The notes under the pieces are model-generated. The model did no database searches. It saw only the letters and a list, made by a program, of their open reading frames with translations, and was not told the origin of the DNA. A stretch of 38,503 bases of DNA from Chromatiaceae bacterium (GTDB lineage Bacteria; Pseudomonadota; Gammaproteobacteria; Chromatiales; Chromatiaceae): the NCBI GenBank assembly GCA_003562815.1, contig PWTO01000198.1, positions 1 through 38,503 of the forward strand. The letters are read 5' to 3'. Below are positions 9,176 through 20,546 of the stretch, piece by piece; position 1 is the first letter of the stretch, and each line of letters opens with the position of its first letter. Position numbers and translations under genes: made by a program.

Positions 9176-10129
9176 TCAGGGGGCAAAGTGATCGTAGCCG
9201 AGGTGGTCAGTGTGCCATTGATGGCCGTCGGCGGTCATCCAGCGCAGCCCTGGCTGTGCTTCGATCTCGCCGATCCGGGTCAGCGGACAGCCGGCGGCGG
9301 CCGCGAGCACCTTCAGCTCGCCGATGTGCGTGGGCGGCAGGGTGAAGCAGAGTTCGTAGTCATCGCCGGCGGTGAGCGGCAGCGTCCAGTCGTGCTCGGC
9401 AGCGACCTCGCCGGCGACCTGATCGGCGAGCGGCAGCCGGTCGAGTTCGATGCGCGCACCGCAGGCCGAGGCGTTGAGGATGTGGCCCAGGTCCGAGGCC
9501 AGCCCGTCCGAGAGGTCGATGGCGGCGCTGGCGACGCCACGCAGCACCTCGCCGAGGGCCACCCGTGGCGTCGGGCGCTCGAGGCGCTGGCGCAGGTAGT
9601 CGCCGAGCGGCTCGCCGCGCTGCAGATGGCGTAGCGCGAGCCCGGCGTCGCCGAGCGCGCCGCTGACGCAGACCAGATCGCCGGGCCGCGCACCGGCACG
9701 GCGCAGCGCGTGACCTTGGGGCACCAGTCCATGCGCCTGGACCGAAATCGTCAGCGGTCCGCGCGTGAGATCGCCGCCGACCAAGCGCACATCTTCCTGG
9801 CGGGCCAGCTCGGCGAAGCCGCGCGCGAAGGCGGCCAGCCAGGCCTCGTCGGGCGTCGGCAGGGTCAATGCTAGCGTGGCCCAGGCCGGCTCGGCGCCGA
9901 CCGCCGCCAGATCGCTGAGACCAACCGCCAGCGACTTGTGACCCAGCCCCTCGGGATCGGCCTCGGGCAGGAAATGCACGCCGGCGACGAGCGTATCGAT
10001 GCTCAAGGCCAGCTCGCGGTCGGCCGGCACCCGCAGCAGGGCGCAGTCGTCGCCGACATCGAGCAGGACATCGTCGCGCGCCGCGCCGAGGCCGGCGAGG
10101 TGGCGCTGGATGAGGTCGAATTCGGACAT
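9176..10129 (-). CDS. thiL: Thiamine-monophosphate kinase
   Basis: A 317-residue ATP-dependent kinase that converts thiamine phosphate to the active cofactor thiamine diphosphate. It belongs to the PurM/ThiL fold. The start MSEFDLIQRHLAGL, the aspartate-rich metal motifs LLDVGDDCALL and LSIDTLVAGVHF, the DLSDGLASDLGHI segment and the AGDDYELCFTLPP motif are all present in order. The frame is open to 10273, but the extra 48 residues have no family similarity and contain the product of a short tandem repeat, so the ATG at 10127-10129 with AGGATCC upstream is chosen. Its TGA overlaps by one base an ATG of pgpA. Confidence 0.95.
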   Translation of the reverse strand: MSEFDLIQRHLAGLGAARDDVLLDVGDDCALLRVPADRELALSIDTLVAGVHFLPEADPEGLGHKSLAVGLSDLAAVGAEPAWATLALTLPTPDEAWLAAFARGFAELARQEDVRLVGGDLTRGPLTISVQAHGLVPQGHALRRAGARPGDLVCVSGALGDAGLALRHLQRGEPLGDYLRQRLERPTPRVALGEVLRGVASAAIDLSDGLASDLGHILNASACGARIELDRLPLADQVAGEVAAEHDWTLPLTAGDDYELCFTLPPTHIGELKVLAAAAGCPLTRIGEIEAQPGLRWMTADGHQWHTDHLGYDHFAP

Positions 10130-10178
10130 CGCGAGGATCCTGTTTTTTTGCTCTCGTGAAAATACGCCGTGCGCGGCT

Positions 10179-10236
10179 GGGCTCTCAAACGGGCTTTCAA
10201 ATGGGCTCACAGCCGGGCTGGCTCGGGGCTGGCTCC
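10179..10236. repeat. Degenerate 11-12 bp tandem repeat in the nusB-thiL gap
   Basis: Five head-to-tail units, each beginning GGGCT on the plus strand, run from 10179: GGGCTCTCAAAC, GGGCTTTCAAAT, GGGCTCACAGCC, GGGCTGGCTCG and GGGCTGGCTCC (12, 12, 12, 11 and 11 bp). They fill most of the 109 bp between the nusB stop and the thiL start. If transcribed as part of the run they lie in the thiL leader. Repeat number could vary by slippage; no known repeat family is recognised. Confidence 0.7.
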
Positions 10237-10238
10237 GG

Positions 10239-10817
10239 CTAGGACGAGCCCTTGGCCTTGCGGGCCAGCTCATCGGTGCGTGCCGAGCGCGCGACCCGAT
10301 CCAGGACCGCGTTCACATAGCGATGACCCTGCTCGGCACCAAAGGCCTTGGCCAGCTCCACCGCCTCGTTGATGACGACTCGCACCGGTAATTCCAGGCT
10401 GAACAGCAGCTCGTAGGTACCGATGCGCAGGATGCTGCGCTCGACCGGGTCCAGGCTCTGCAGCGAGCGATCGAGGTTGCCGCGCAAGGCGTCGTCGATC
10501 TGGTCGGCCTTTTCTGGCACCCCACGCAGCAGGCTACTGAAGAGCTGATGATCATAGGGGCGGGCGCAGCTTGAGCGGGCCGTTTTGCTCGGTTGCTGAC
10601 CTGAGCCTGCACCGGCCGTCGCTAGCCCCGGCACGGAATTCGGGGAGGAGGATGCGCCCTCGGCGTTGTCCTCGGACATGCCCTCGGCGAGCGCCTCCAT
10701 CCAGGCTGGATCATCGAAGAAGTGCCCGGCGATCTCGGTCGGCGATTGACCGCTGACCTGCCATTGGTACAGTGCGAGCACGGCATAGCGGCGCGCCTCG
10801 CTGCGGCGTCCGGCCAT
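10239..10817 (-). CDS. nusB: Transcription antitermination factor NusB with an internal insertion
   Basis: NusB forms a complex with S10 (NusE) on boxA RNA and supports antitermination of rRNA operons. The conserved blocks are RRSEARRYAVLALYQWQVSG at the N-terminus and DPVERSILRIGTYELL, VVINEAVELAKAFGAEQGHR and YVNAVLDRVAR in the C-terminal half. The protein has 192 residues against 139 in E. coli. The excess is mainly a low-complexity Ser/Gly/Ala/Pro-rich stretch at about residues 49-88 between the two helical subdomains, plus a charged tail. The ATG at 10815-10817 lies 1 nt after the ribH stop, so translation is probably coupled. Both conserved halves are in one frame, so it is likely functional. 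Confidence 0.93.
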   Translation of the reverse strand: MAGRRSEARRYAVLALYQWQVSGQSPTEIAGHFFDDPAWMEALAEGMSEDNAEGASSSPNSVPGLATAGAGSGQQPSKTARSSCARPYDHQLFSSLLRGVPEKADQIDDALRGNLDRSLQSLDPVERSILRIGTYELLFSLELPVRVVINEAVELAKAFGAEQGHRYVNAVLDRVARSARTDELARKAKGSS

Positions 10818-10818
10818 C

Positions 10819-11286
10819 TCAGGACAACCCGCGCAGCAGATCGACCATCTCGATCGCCGAGAGCGCCGCCTCGGCGCCCTTGTTGCCGGCCTTGGTGCCG
10901 GCGCGCTCAATGGCCTGCTCGATGGTATCCACGGTGAGCACGCCGAAGGTCACCGGCAGCCCATGCTTGAGGCTGACCTGGGCCATGCCCTTGACGCATT
11001 CGCTGGCAACGTACTCGAAGTGCGGCGTGCCGCCGCGGATCACCGCGCCAAGGGCGATAATGGCGTCGTAGCCGCCCTTAGCCGCAAGGCGCTCGATGAC
11101 CACCGGCATCTCGAAGGCGCCCGGCACGCGCACGATGCTCAAGTCCGCGTCCTCGGCGCCGTGGCGTTTGAGGGCATCGAGCGCGCCTTTCTCAAGGCTC
11201 TCGACGATGAAGCTGTTCCAGCGCGAGACCACCAGGCAGTAACGCGCGTTGTCGGCGCGCAGCGCGCCTTCGTAGGTCTTGATCAT
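10819..11286 (-). CDS. ribH: 6,7-dimethyl-8-ribityllumazine synthase
   Basis: A 155-residue enzyme of the penultimate riboflavin step, condensing 3,4-dihydroxy-2-butanone 4-phosphate with the ribitylamino-uracil. Family motifs are [27 protein letters not shown], and [17 protein letters not shown] with the catalytic His89, followed by [12 protein letters not shown]. Length and motif spacing fit the usual icosahedral or pentameric enzyme. It lies 19 bp after ribBX and 1 bp before nusB on the same strand, in the common gammaproteobacterial order, so both riboflavin genes and nusB are probably transcribed together. Confidence 0.97.
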   Translation of the reverse strand: MIKTYEGALRADNARYCLVVSRWNSFIVESLEKGALDALKRHGAEDADLSIVRVPGAFEMPVVIERLAAKGGYDAIIALGAVIRGGTPHFEYVASECVKGMAQVSLKHGLPVTFGVLTVDTIEQAIERAGTKAGNKGAEAALSAIEMVDLLRGLS

Positions 11287-11305
11287 CTGTTGGTTCTCTC
11301 AAACG

Positions 11306-12493
11306 CTAGCCACCGAGGTACTCGACGACCTCGAGGTCGAATCCGGAGATGCCGTGCATGGCCTTGGGCGCGCTCATCACGCGCATCCGGTGCACGCCGA
11401 CATCGGCGAGGATCTGCGCGCCGATCCCGTAGGTGCGCAGTTCGTTGCGGGCGCTGTGCGGGCCAGGCATGTTCGTTTGCCGAGCCGCTTCCGGGGCCTT
11501 TTCTTGGGCTGCCTCCGGAGCTGTTCCCTGAACTGTTTCCTGAATGGGGTCGCAGTTGGGTGGCTCGCTGATCGCGGCCAGTTTGGCCAGCACATCGTCG
11601 CCTTGATCGCGATTGCGCAGCACCACGATCACGCCCTCCCCGGCCCCGGCGATCTGGCGCATCACATCATCGAGCGGCCAGCCACAGGCCGGGTGCTGGG
11701 CGCCGAACAGGTCGCAGAGGGTGTTTTGCAGATGCACCCGCACCAAGGTCGGCCGCTCGGCATCGATTTCACCCATGACCAGCGCCAGGTGAATGTCGTT
11801 CTCGATGGTATCGCGATAGGCGGTGACCTCGAAGGTGCCGAACGCGGTCGGCAGGCGACCTTGCGACTCGCGGATCACGGCTTTCTCATTGGCCACCCGA
11901 TAGTGGATCAGGTCGGCGATGGTGCCGATCTTCAGACCATGGGCCTCGGCGAAGCGCTCGAGATCCGGGCGCCGCGCCATGGTGCCGTCCTCGTTCAGGA
12001 TCTCGACGATCGCCGCAGCCGGCTCGAAACCGGCGAGCCGGGCCAGGTCGCAGCCGGCCTCGGTGTGGCCTGCGCGCACCAGCACCCCGCCCGGCTGCGC
12101 CATCAGCGGGAACACATGGCCGGGCTGGACCAGATCGCTCGGCTTGGCCTCGGCGGCGACCGCAGCGGCGATGGTGCGCGCGCGGTCGGCCGCCGAGATG
12201 CCGGTGGTCACGCCGCGCGCGGCCTCGACCGAGACCGTGAACGCGGTCGAATGCGGGGCGTTGTTGGCATTGACCATCAGCGGTAGGCGCAGGCGCTCAC
12301 AGCGCTCCTTGGTCAGGGTCAGGCAGATCAGTCCACGGCCATACTTGGCCATGAAGTTGATCGCCTCCGGCGTGACGCTGTCGGCGGCGAGCAGCAGATC
12401 GCCCTCGTTCTCGCGATCCTCGTCGTCCATGATCACCACCATGCGCCCGGCGCGGAGTTCGTCGATGATCTCGTCGGTGGAATTGAGGGCCAT
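11306..12493 (-). CDS. ribBX: 3,4-dihydroxy-2-butanone 4-phosphate synthase with degenerate GTP cyclohydrolase II domain (RibBX type)
   Basis: 395 residues. The N-terminal domain (about 1-205) is an intact RibB: IMDDEDRENEGDL with its acidic metal ligands, NAPHSTAFTVSVEA, GISAADRARTI and RAGHTEAGCDLARLAG. It makes the four-carbon precursor of riboflavin from ribulose 5-phosphate. The C-terminal part resembles GTP cyclohydrolase II but has lost its zinc site: the CxxxD...RCDCG pattern is replaced by NTLCDLFGAQHPACG (258-271), keeping one of three cysteines, and the RQEGRNIGL motif is reduced to RDQGDD. Such proteins are known as RibBX; the domain should not cleave GTP. Residues about 308-347 are a repeat-rich insertion. 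The ATG at 12491-12493 gives the family start; the frame is open to 12655 but overlaps lipA there. No FMN riboswitch precedes it. Confidence 0.92.
   Translation of the reverse strand: MALNSTDEIIDELRAGRMVVIMDDEDRENEGDLLLAADSVTPEAINFMAKYGRGLICLTLTKERCERLRLPLMVNANNAPHSTAFTVSVEAARGVTTGISAADRARTIAAAVAAEAKPSDLVQPGHVFPLMAQPGGVLVRAGHTEAGCDLARLAGFEPAAAIVEILNEDGTMARRPDLERFAEAHGLKIGTIADLIHYRVANEKAVIRESQGRLPTAFGTFEVTAYRDTIENDIHLALVMGEIDAERPTLVRVHLQNTLCDLFGAQHPACGWPLDDVMRQIAGAGEGVIVVLRNRDQGDDVLAKLAAISEPPNCDPIQETVQGTAPEAAQEKAPEAARQTNMPGPHSARNELRTYGIGAQILADVGVHRMRVMSAPKAMHGISGFDLEVVEYLGG
11483..11542. repeat. 24-bp tandem repeat inside ribBX
   Basis: Two 24-bp units (11483-11506 and 11507-11530) match at 16 of 24 positions, and a 12-bp partial unit (11531-11542) matches the second at 10 of 12. 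On the minus strand they encode two copies of an octapeptide, QGTAPEAA and QEKAPEAA, in the insertion near residues 322-337 of RibBX. The unit length is a multiple of three, so copy-number change would keep the frame. Confidence 0.65.
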
Positions 12494-12643
12494 AGCAGGG
12501 GACAACGTCGGGGTGGGCGAGGCGGAATCAAGCCGACAAGCATAACGCAGCAGTGACACACCGTCACTCAGTGGCGACGCAATCGCGGCCACCGCCGATG
12601 ATAGACTGCCATCATCATTCTGCTTTTGGAGAGGTTCTCGAAC

Positions 12644-13618
12644 ATGGCCGAGCACAACCCGCTGACCCCGCCGTCACGCTTCAGCCCGCACACCCATGAG
12701 CGCGGCTTGGACAAGGTCGCGCGCATCCCAGTCAAGGTCGAACGGCTCTCCGAGGTGCCGCGCAAGCCGGCCTGGATTCGCGCCAAGGCGCCGACCGGCC
12801 CGGGGGTCGCCCGCATCAAGCGGCTGCTGCGCGAGAATCGACTCGCGACCGTCTGCGAGGAGGCACAATGCCCCAATCTCGGCGAGTGCTTCAACCATGG
12901 CACCGCGACCTTCATGATCCTCGGCGATGTCTGCACCCGGCGGTGTCCGTTCTGCGATGTCGCCCATGGCCGACCGCAACCGATCGACGAGGCCGAGCCC
13001 GAGCTGCTCGCCGAGTCCATCGAGCGCATGGGACTGGGGTACGTCGTCATCACCTCGGTCGATCGCGACGATCTGCGCGATGGCGGGGCCGGGCACTTCG
13101 CGGCCTGTCTGCGCGCGGTGCGGGCGCGTTGCCCGAACACCCAGCTTGAGGTCTTGGTGCCGGACTTTCGTGGGCGCGAAGAGCGGGCCCTGGCCGCGTT
13201 CGCGGGCGCGGCGACGCCGGATGTGTTCAACCACAACCTCGAAACCGTGCCGGCGCTCTACCGCGAGGCGCGCCCAGGGGCCGATTACGCCGGCTCGCTG
13301 GCGCTGCTGCAACGCTTCAAGGCGCTGTATCCGCAGGTGCCGACCAAGTCCGGGCTGATGCTCGGGCTCGGCGAGATTTCGGAACAGGTGCTGGCGGCGA
13401 TGGCCGATCTACGCGCGCACGGCTGCGACATGCTGACGCTGGGTCAGTACCTGCAGCCGAGCCGCGAGCATCTGCCGGTGCGCCGTTATTGGGAGCCGGC
13501 CGAGTTCGAGGCGCTGCGCGTCGCCGGCGAGCGGATGGGCTTCGCCAATGTGGCCAGCGGCCCGATGGTGCGCTCCTCCTATCATGCCGATCGGCAGGCG
13601 TTGGGTGCGCTTGGCTGA
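12644..13618 (+). CDS. lipA: Lipoyl synthase
   Basis: A 324-residue radical-SAM enzyme that inserts two sulfurs into octanoyl groups on lipoate-dependent enzymes. Both iron-sulfur sites are complete: the auxiliary cluster cysteines C71, C76 and C82 in [13 protein letters not shown], and the radical-SAM cysteines C97, C101 and C104 in CTRRCPFC. The C-terminal RSSYHA supplies the serine that ligates the auxiliary cluster. The ATG at 12644 follows GGAGAGG (12628-12634) at good spacing; a TTG at 12626 would add six residues but lies on that ribosome-binding site. It is divergent from ribBX, with 150 bp between the two starts. No lipB is adjacent. Confidence 0.97.
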   Translation: MAEHNPLTPPSRFSPHTHERGLDKVARIPVKVERLSEVPRKPAWIRAKAPTGPGVARIKRLLRENRLATVCEEAQCPNLGECFNHGTATFMILGDVCTRRCPFCDVAHGRPQPIDEAEPELLAESIERMGLGYVVITSVDRDDLRDGGAGHFAACLRAVRARCPNTQLEVLVPDFRGREERALAAFAGAATPDVFNHNLETVPALYREARPGADYAGSLALLQRFKALYPQVPTKSGLMLGLGEISEQVLAAMADLRAHGCDMLTLGQYLQPSREHLPVRRYWEPAEFEALRVAGERMGFANVASGPMVRSSYHADRQALGALG

Positions 13619-13880
13619 GAGCGGTGAATGCGGACCCCGTGCGGAAAGTTGCCCACAGCGCCCAAAGGCATCGAAGACGGCCGGCGTATCGCTGTGTCGC
13701 TCTGCAGTCGATGCGTTGGGTTAGAAACAAGTGATTGTTTTTTAAGCACAAGGATATGAAGGCCAAGACCCGACCGGGTTGACGCAAACACTAAAAAGTC
13801 ATGTATTGAGCAAGGACGTCGATAATGTATCCACCGACTTATCCACAGATCGTTTGGATCAACGTCGATTGGAGTGAGCC
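13619..13880. other. Intergenic region between lipA and ribE
   Basis: 262 bp without a supported gene. Its second half is more AT-rich than the surroundings and contains a consensus DnaA box and a weaker look-alike. I see no T-rich hairpin terminator for lipA and no FMN riboswitch core ahead of ribE. Confidence 0.6.
13839..13847 (+). promoter_or_regulatory. Consensus DnaA box upstream of ribE
   Basis: TTATCCACA, an exact match to the bacterial DnaA-box consensus, lies 33 bp before the ribE start. A weaker relative, GTATCCACC (13827-13835, two mismatches), is immediately upstream, and TTGCCCACA (13649-13657, two mismatches) is further up. An exact 9-mer is expected by chance only occasionally in a GC-rich window this size. 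Binding is untested. Confidence 0.4.
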
Positions 13881-14543
13881 ATGTTTACCGGAATCATTGA
13901 AGCCATTGGTCGGGTCGAAGCGCTCGAAGAGCGCGGTGGCGACCGACGCATTCGGATCGATGCTGGTGCTGGTGCGTTCGATCTCAGCCAGGTGTCGATA
14001 GGCGATAGCATTGCCGTCAATGGGGTCTGCCTGACCGTCGTCGAGCTGAGCGCGCGCGGGTTCGCAGCCGATGTCTCGCGCGAGAGTCTGTCGCTCACTA
14101 CCCTGGGCACGCTCAAGGCTGGCGCGCGCGTCAATCTGGAGCAAGCGCTGCGCCTCTCGACCCCGCTCGGCGGGCATTTGGTGAGCGGCCATGTCGATGG
14201 TGTCGGCACTCTGCTCGAAGTGCGCGAGGATGCCCGCTCCTGGCGGTTGCAAATCCACGCGCCCGGGGAGCTTGCGCGCTACATCGCCTTCAAGGGCTCG
14301 ATCTGCGTCGATGGCGCGAGCCTGACTGTCAATCAGGTCAAAGGCGCCGTTTTCGACCTGAACATCGTTCCGCACACCCTCGGCGCGACCATCGTCGGTG
14401 AGTATCGCGTCGGTACTCAGGTGAATCTCGAGGTTGACCTGATCGCGCGCTATCTGGAGCGGCTACTGCTCGGCGAGCAGGCGTCGGAGCACGCGGGCAT
14501 GGGTCTCACTGAAGAATTCTTGCGCCGCCATGGCTTCGCTTGA
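13881..14543 (+). CDS. ribE: Riboflavin synthase alpha subunit
   Basis: 220 residues; dismutates two lumazine molecules to riboflavin. It has the internal two-fold repeat of the lumazine-binding domain: MFTGIIEAIGRVEALE with VNGVCLTVVEL in the first half, and GHLVSGHVDGVGTLLE with DGASLTVNQV in the second. A short C-terminal helix for trimer formation follows. The ATG at 13881 has GGAG at 13871-13874. The gene is separated from ribBX and ribH by lipA and reads on the opposite strand. Its TGA overlaps a TTG that could start mnmA, so the two genes are probably one transcript. Confidence 0.97.
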   Translation: MFTGIIEAIGRVEALEERGGDRRIRIDAGAGAFDLSQVSIGDSIAVNGVCLTVVELSARGFAADVSRESLSLTTLGTLKAGARVNLEQALRLSTPLGGHLVSGHVDGVGTLLEVREDARSWRLQIHAPGELARYIAFKGSICVDGASLTVNQVKGAVFDLNIVPHTLGATIVGEYRVGTQVNLEVDLIARYLERLLLGEQASEHAGMGLTEEFLRRHGFA

Positions 14544-14548
14544 GACAG

Positions 14549-15667
14549 ATGATCGGCGAAGCATTCGGTCGCGTTAAGGACAGCGAGCGGCTCATCGTCG
14601 TCGGCCTCTCCGGCGGTGTCGATTCGGCCGTTGCCGCGCATGTGCTGATCGAGCAGGGGCATCGCGTCGAGGCCCTGTTTATGAAGAACTGGGAGGAGGA
14701 CGACGAGCCCGGTTACTGCGCGGCGGCCGAAGACCTGGCCGATGCCCAGGCGGTGGCCGAGCGGCTTGGTATCCGGCTGCGCACGGTGAACTTCGCCAGC
14801 GAGTATTGGGATCGGGTGTTCGAGCATTTTCTTGCCGAGTATCGCGCCTTGCGCACGCCGAACCCGGATGTGCTCTGCAACAAGGAGATCAAGTTTCGCG
14901 CCTTTCTCGAACATGCGCAGACCCTGGGCGCGGCGCAGATCGCGACCGGCCATTACGCCCGCCTGACCCAGGATACTGCGGGCCTGCATCTGCGGCTGGC
15001 GGCCGATGCCAATAAGGATCAGACCTATTTCTTGCATCTGTTGGATCAGGCGCAGCTCGAGCGGGCGCTGTTCCCGCTGGCCGATCTGAGCAAGGCCGAG
15101 GTGCGGGCGATGGCGCGCCGGCTCGGGCTCGCCAACGCCGAGAAAAAGGACAGCACCGGTATCTGCTTCATCGGCGAGCGGCGCTTCGGCGATTTTCTCG
15201 CGCGCTATCTCCCGCGCACGCCGGGGCCGATCATGACGCCCGAGGGGCGGGTGCTCGGCGCCCATCGCGGGCTCGCTTGGCACACTATCGGTCAGCGCCA
15301 AGGGCTCGGCATCGGTGGTGTGACCGACGCCGACGAAGCGCCCTGGTTCGTGGCCCGCAAGGATGTCGCGCGCAATGCGCTGATCGTGGTGCAGGGCGGC
15401 GAGCATCCGCTGCTCTATGCCGATCAACTCGCGGGCGAGCAGTTGCACTGGATCGCTGGACAGGCCCCCGCAGCCGCGCCCATCGACTGTCTGTGCCGGT
15501 TGCGACACCGGCAACCGCTGCAGCGTTGTACCATCGTCGGTTACGATAGCAAGACCTGCCAGGTTCGCTTCGACGTGCCGCAGCGCGCCGTCGCGCCTGG
15601 CCAATCGGCGGTGTTCTATCAGGGCGACGAATGCCTGGGTGGTTGTGTGATCCTTGGCCTTGACTGA
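14549..15667 (+). CDS. mnmA: tRNA-specific 2-thiouridylase
   Basis: 372 residues; adds sulfur to U34 of glutamate, lysine and glutamine tRNAs, receiving it from a sulfur relay. The ATP-binding PP-loop is VVGLSGGVDSAVAAHVL. The two catalytic cysteines are C110 in NPDVLCNKEIKF and C206 in STGICFIGERRF, matching C102 and C199 of E. coli. The conserved FMKNWEEDD and GHYARL are also present. I start at ATG 14549; an in-frame TTG at 14540 overlaps the ribE stop (TTGA) and would add three residues. Downstream is hflD, the conserved partner in gammaproteobacterial genomes. Confidence 0.97.
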   Translation: MIGEAFGRVKDSERLIVVGLSGGVDSAVAAHVLIEQGHRVEALFMKNWEEDDEPGYCAAAEDLADAQAVAERLGIRLRTVNFASEYWDRVFEHFLAEYRALRTPNPDVLCNKEIKFRAFLEHAQTLGAAQIATGHYARLTQDTAGLHLRLAADANKDQTYFLHLLDQAQLERALFPLADLSKAEVRAMARRLGLANAEKKDSTGICFIGERRFGDFLARYLPRTPGPIMTPEGRVLGAHRGLAWHTIGQRQGLGIGGVTDADEAPWFVARKDVARNALIVVQGGEHPLLYADQLAGEQLHWIAGQAPAAAPIDCLCRLRHRQPLQRCTIVGYDSKTCQVRFDVPQRAVAPGQSAVFYQGDECLGGCVILGLD

Positions 15668-15693
15668 CACCGGTTTTCGAGACATTAAGATCC

Positions 15694-16335
15694 ATGCCCT
15701 ATAGCGACCAAGACCGCATCATCGCCCTCGCCGGACTCCATCAGGCGGCCCACTGTGTGCTGCGGATCGCCAACCGTGGCAGTGTCGATATCGATCAGAT
15801 GGAACCCTGCCTGCACAGCCTGTTTCAGATCGATGCCGAGGATGTCCCCTCGGTGTTCGGCGAACCCGGCGCGGTGGCGACCGGGGCGCGGCAGATCGTC
15901 GCTCAGCTCACCGGTCAGCCCGAGCGCAACATGGAGATGACGCGCTATGTCATCACGCTGCTCAAACACGAGCGTATCCTAGCCGAGCGCGGCGACATGC
16001 TGGCGGTGATCGGCGAGGGCATCGAGGCCGCGCGTGAGGCGCGTGGAGAGGCGCCGTTGATCGACCGCGACGTGATTGCCCGCTTCGCTAGCCTCTATTC
16101 GGCGACCATCAGCAAGCTCGAGCCGCGCATCCTCGTGCGCGGCAATCCGCTCTATCTGCAGAACGAGGAGAATCAGGAGCGCATCCGTGCGCTGCTGCTA
16201 GCCGGCCTGCGTGCGGCGATCCTCTGGCGGCAGTGCGGTGGGCGGCGGATGCAGATCCTGTTCGGCCGGCGCAAGCTGCTCGATGCCGCGCGCGCTTATC
16301 TGAGCCCGACCGCGAGTACGCATCAACCAAGCTAG
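15694..16335 (+). CDS. hflD: High frequency lysogenization protein HflD homolog
   Basis: 213 residues, the normal length of HflD, a peripheral inner-membrane protein of Gammaproteobacteria. In E. coli it binds phage lambda CII and limits lysogeny; its cellular role is poorly known. Recognisable stretches are DRIIALAGLHQAAHCVLRIA at the N-terminus, RYVITLLKHERIL in the middle and NPLYLQNEENQERIRALLLA, followed by LRAAILWRQCGGRR, near the end. The position between mnmA and purB matches the E. coli order mnmA-hflD-purB, except that acnA has been placed between hflD and purB. The start ATG at 15694 is 26 bp after the mnmA stop. Confidence 0.95.
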   Translation: MPYSDQDRIIALAGLHQAAHCVLRIANRGSVDIDQMEPCLHSLFQIDAEDVPSVFGEPGAVATGARQIVAQLTGQPERNMEMTRYVITLLKHERILAERGDMLAVIGEGIEAAREARGEAPLIDRDVIARFASLYSATISKLEPRILVRGNPLYLQNEENQERIRALLLAGLRAAILWRQCGGRRMQILFGRRKLLDAARAYLSPTASTHQPS

Positions 16336-16378
16336 AATCCTATCCGTTCTGCTGTAAACGATTTTTCCGGAGCCCTTC

Positions 16379-20431
<4,053 letters not shown>

Positions 20432-20546
20432 AAATCAGCGATGAAGCTCAGCGATGTCGATGACACAGGCAGGCCTTACATCGCGTTGATCGATGGCGCG
20501 GCTCTCAGCCAGCTGACCTGCGAGGGGCTCGCGGCCTGAGTCTCGC

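Noticed and set aside
10130-10273. A longer ThiL with a 48-residue N-terminal extension
   Set aside because: The extension translates a tandem repeat (FESPFESP), has no family similarity and overlaps the nusB 3' end; the internal ATG has a ribosome-binding site.
11279-12286. A 335-codon plus-strand open frame over ribBX
   Set aside because: Antisense to a gene with clear RibB motifs; composition typical of a shadow frame.
12494-13880. FMN riboswitch ahead of ribBX or ribE
   Set aside because: Neither the 150-bp gap before ribBX nor the 262-bp gap before ribE contains the conserved RFN-element core.
13619-13880. Replication origin
   Set aside because: Only one exact DnaA box, no dnaA, gidA/mnmG or par genes, and no AT-rich 13-mer series nearby.
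14450-15685. A 411-codon minus-strand open frame over mnmA
   Set aside because: mnmA is complete with both catalytic cysteines; the antisense translation has no family features.
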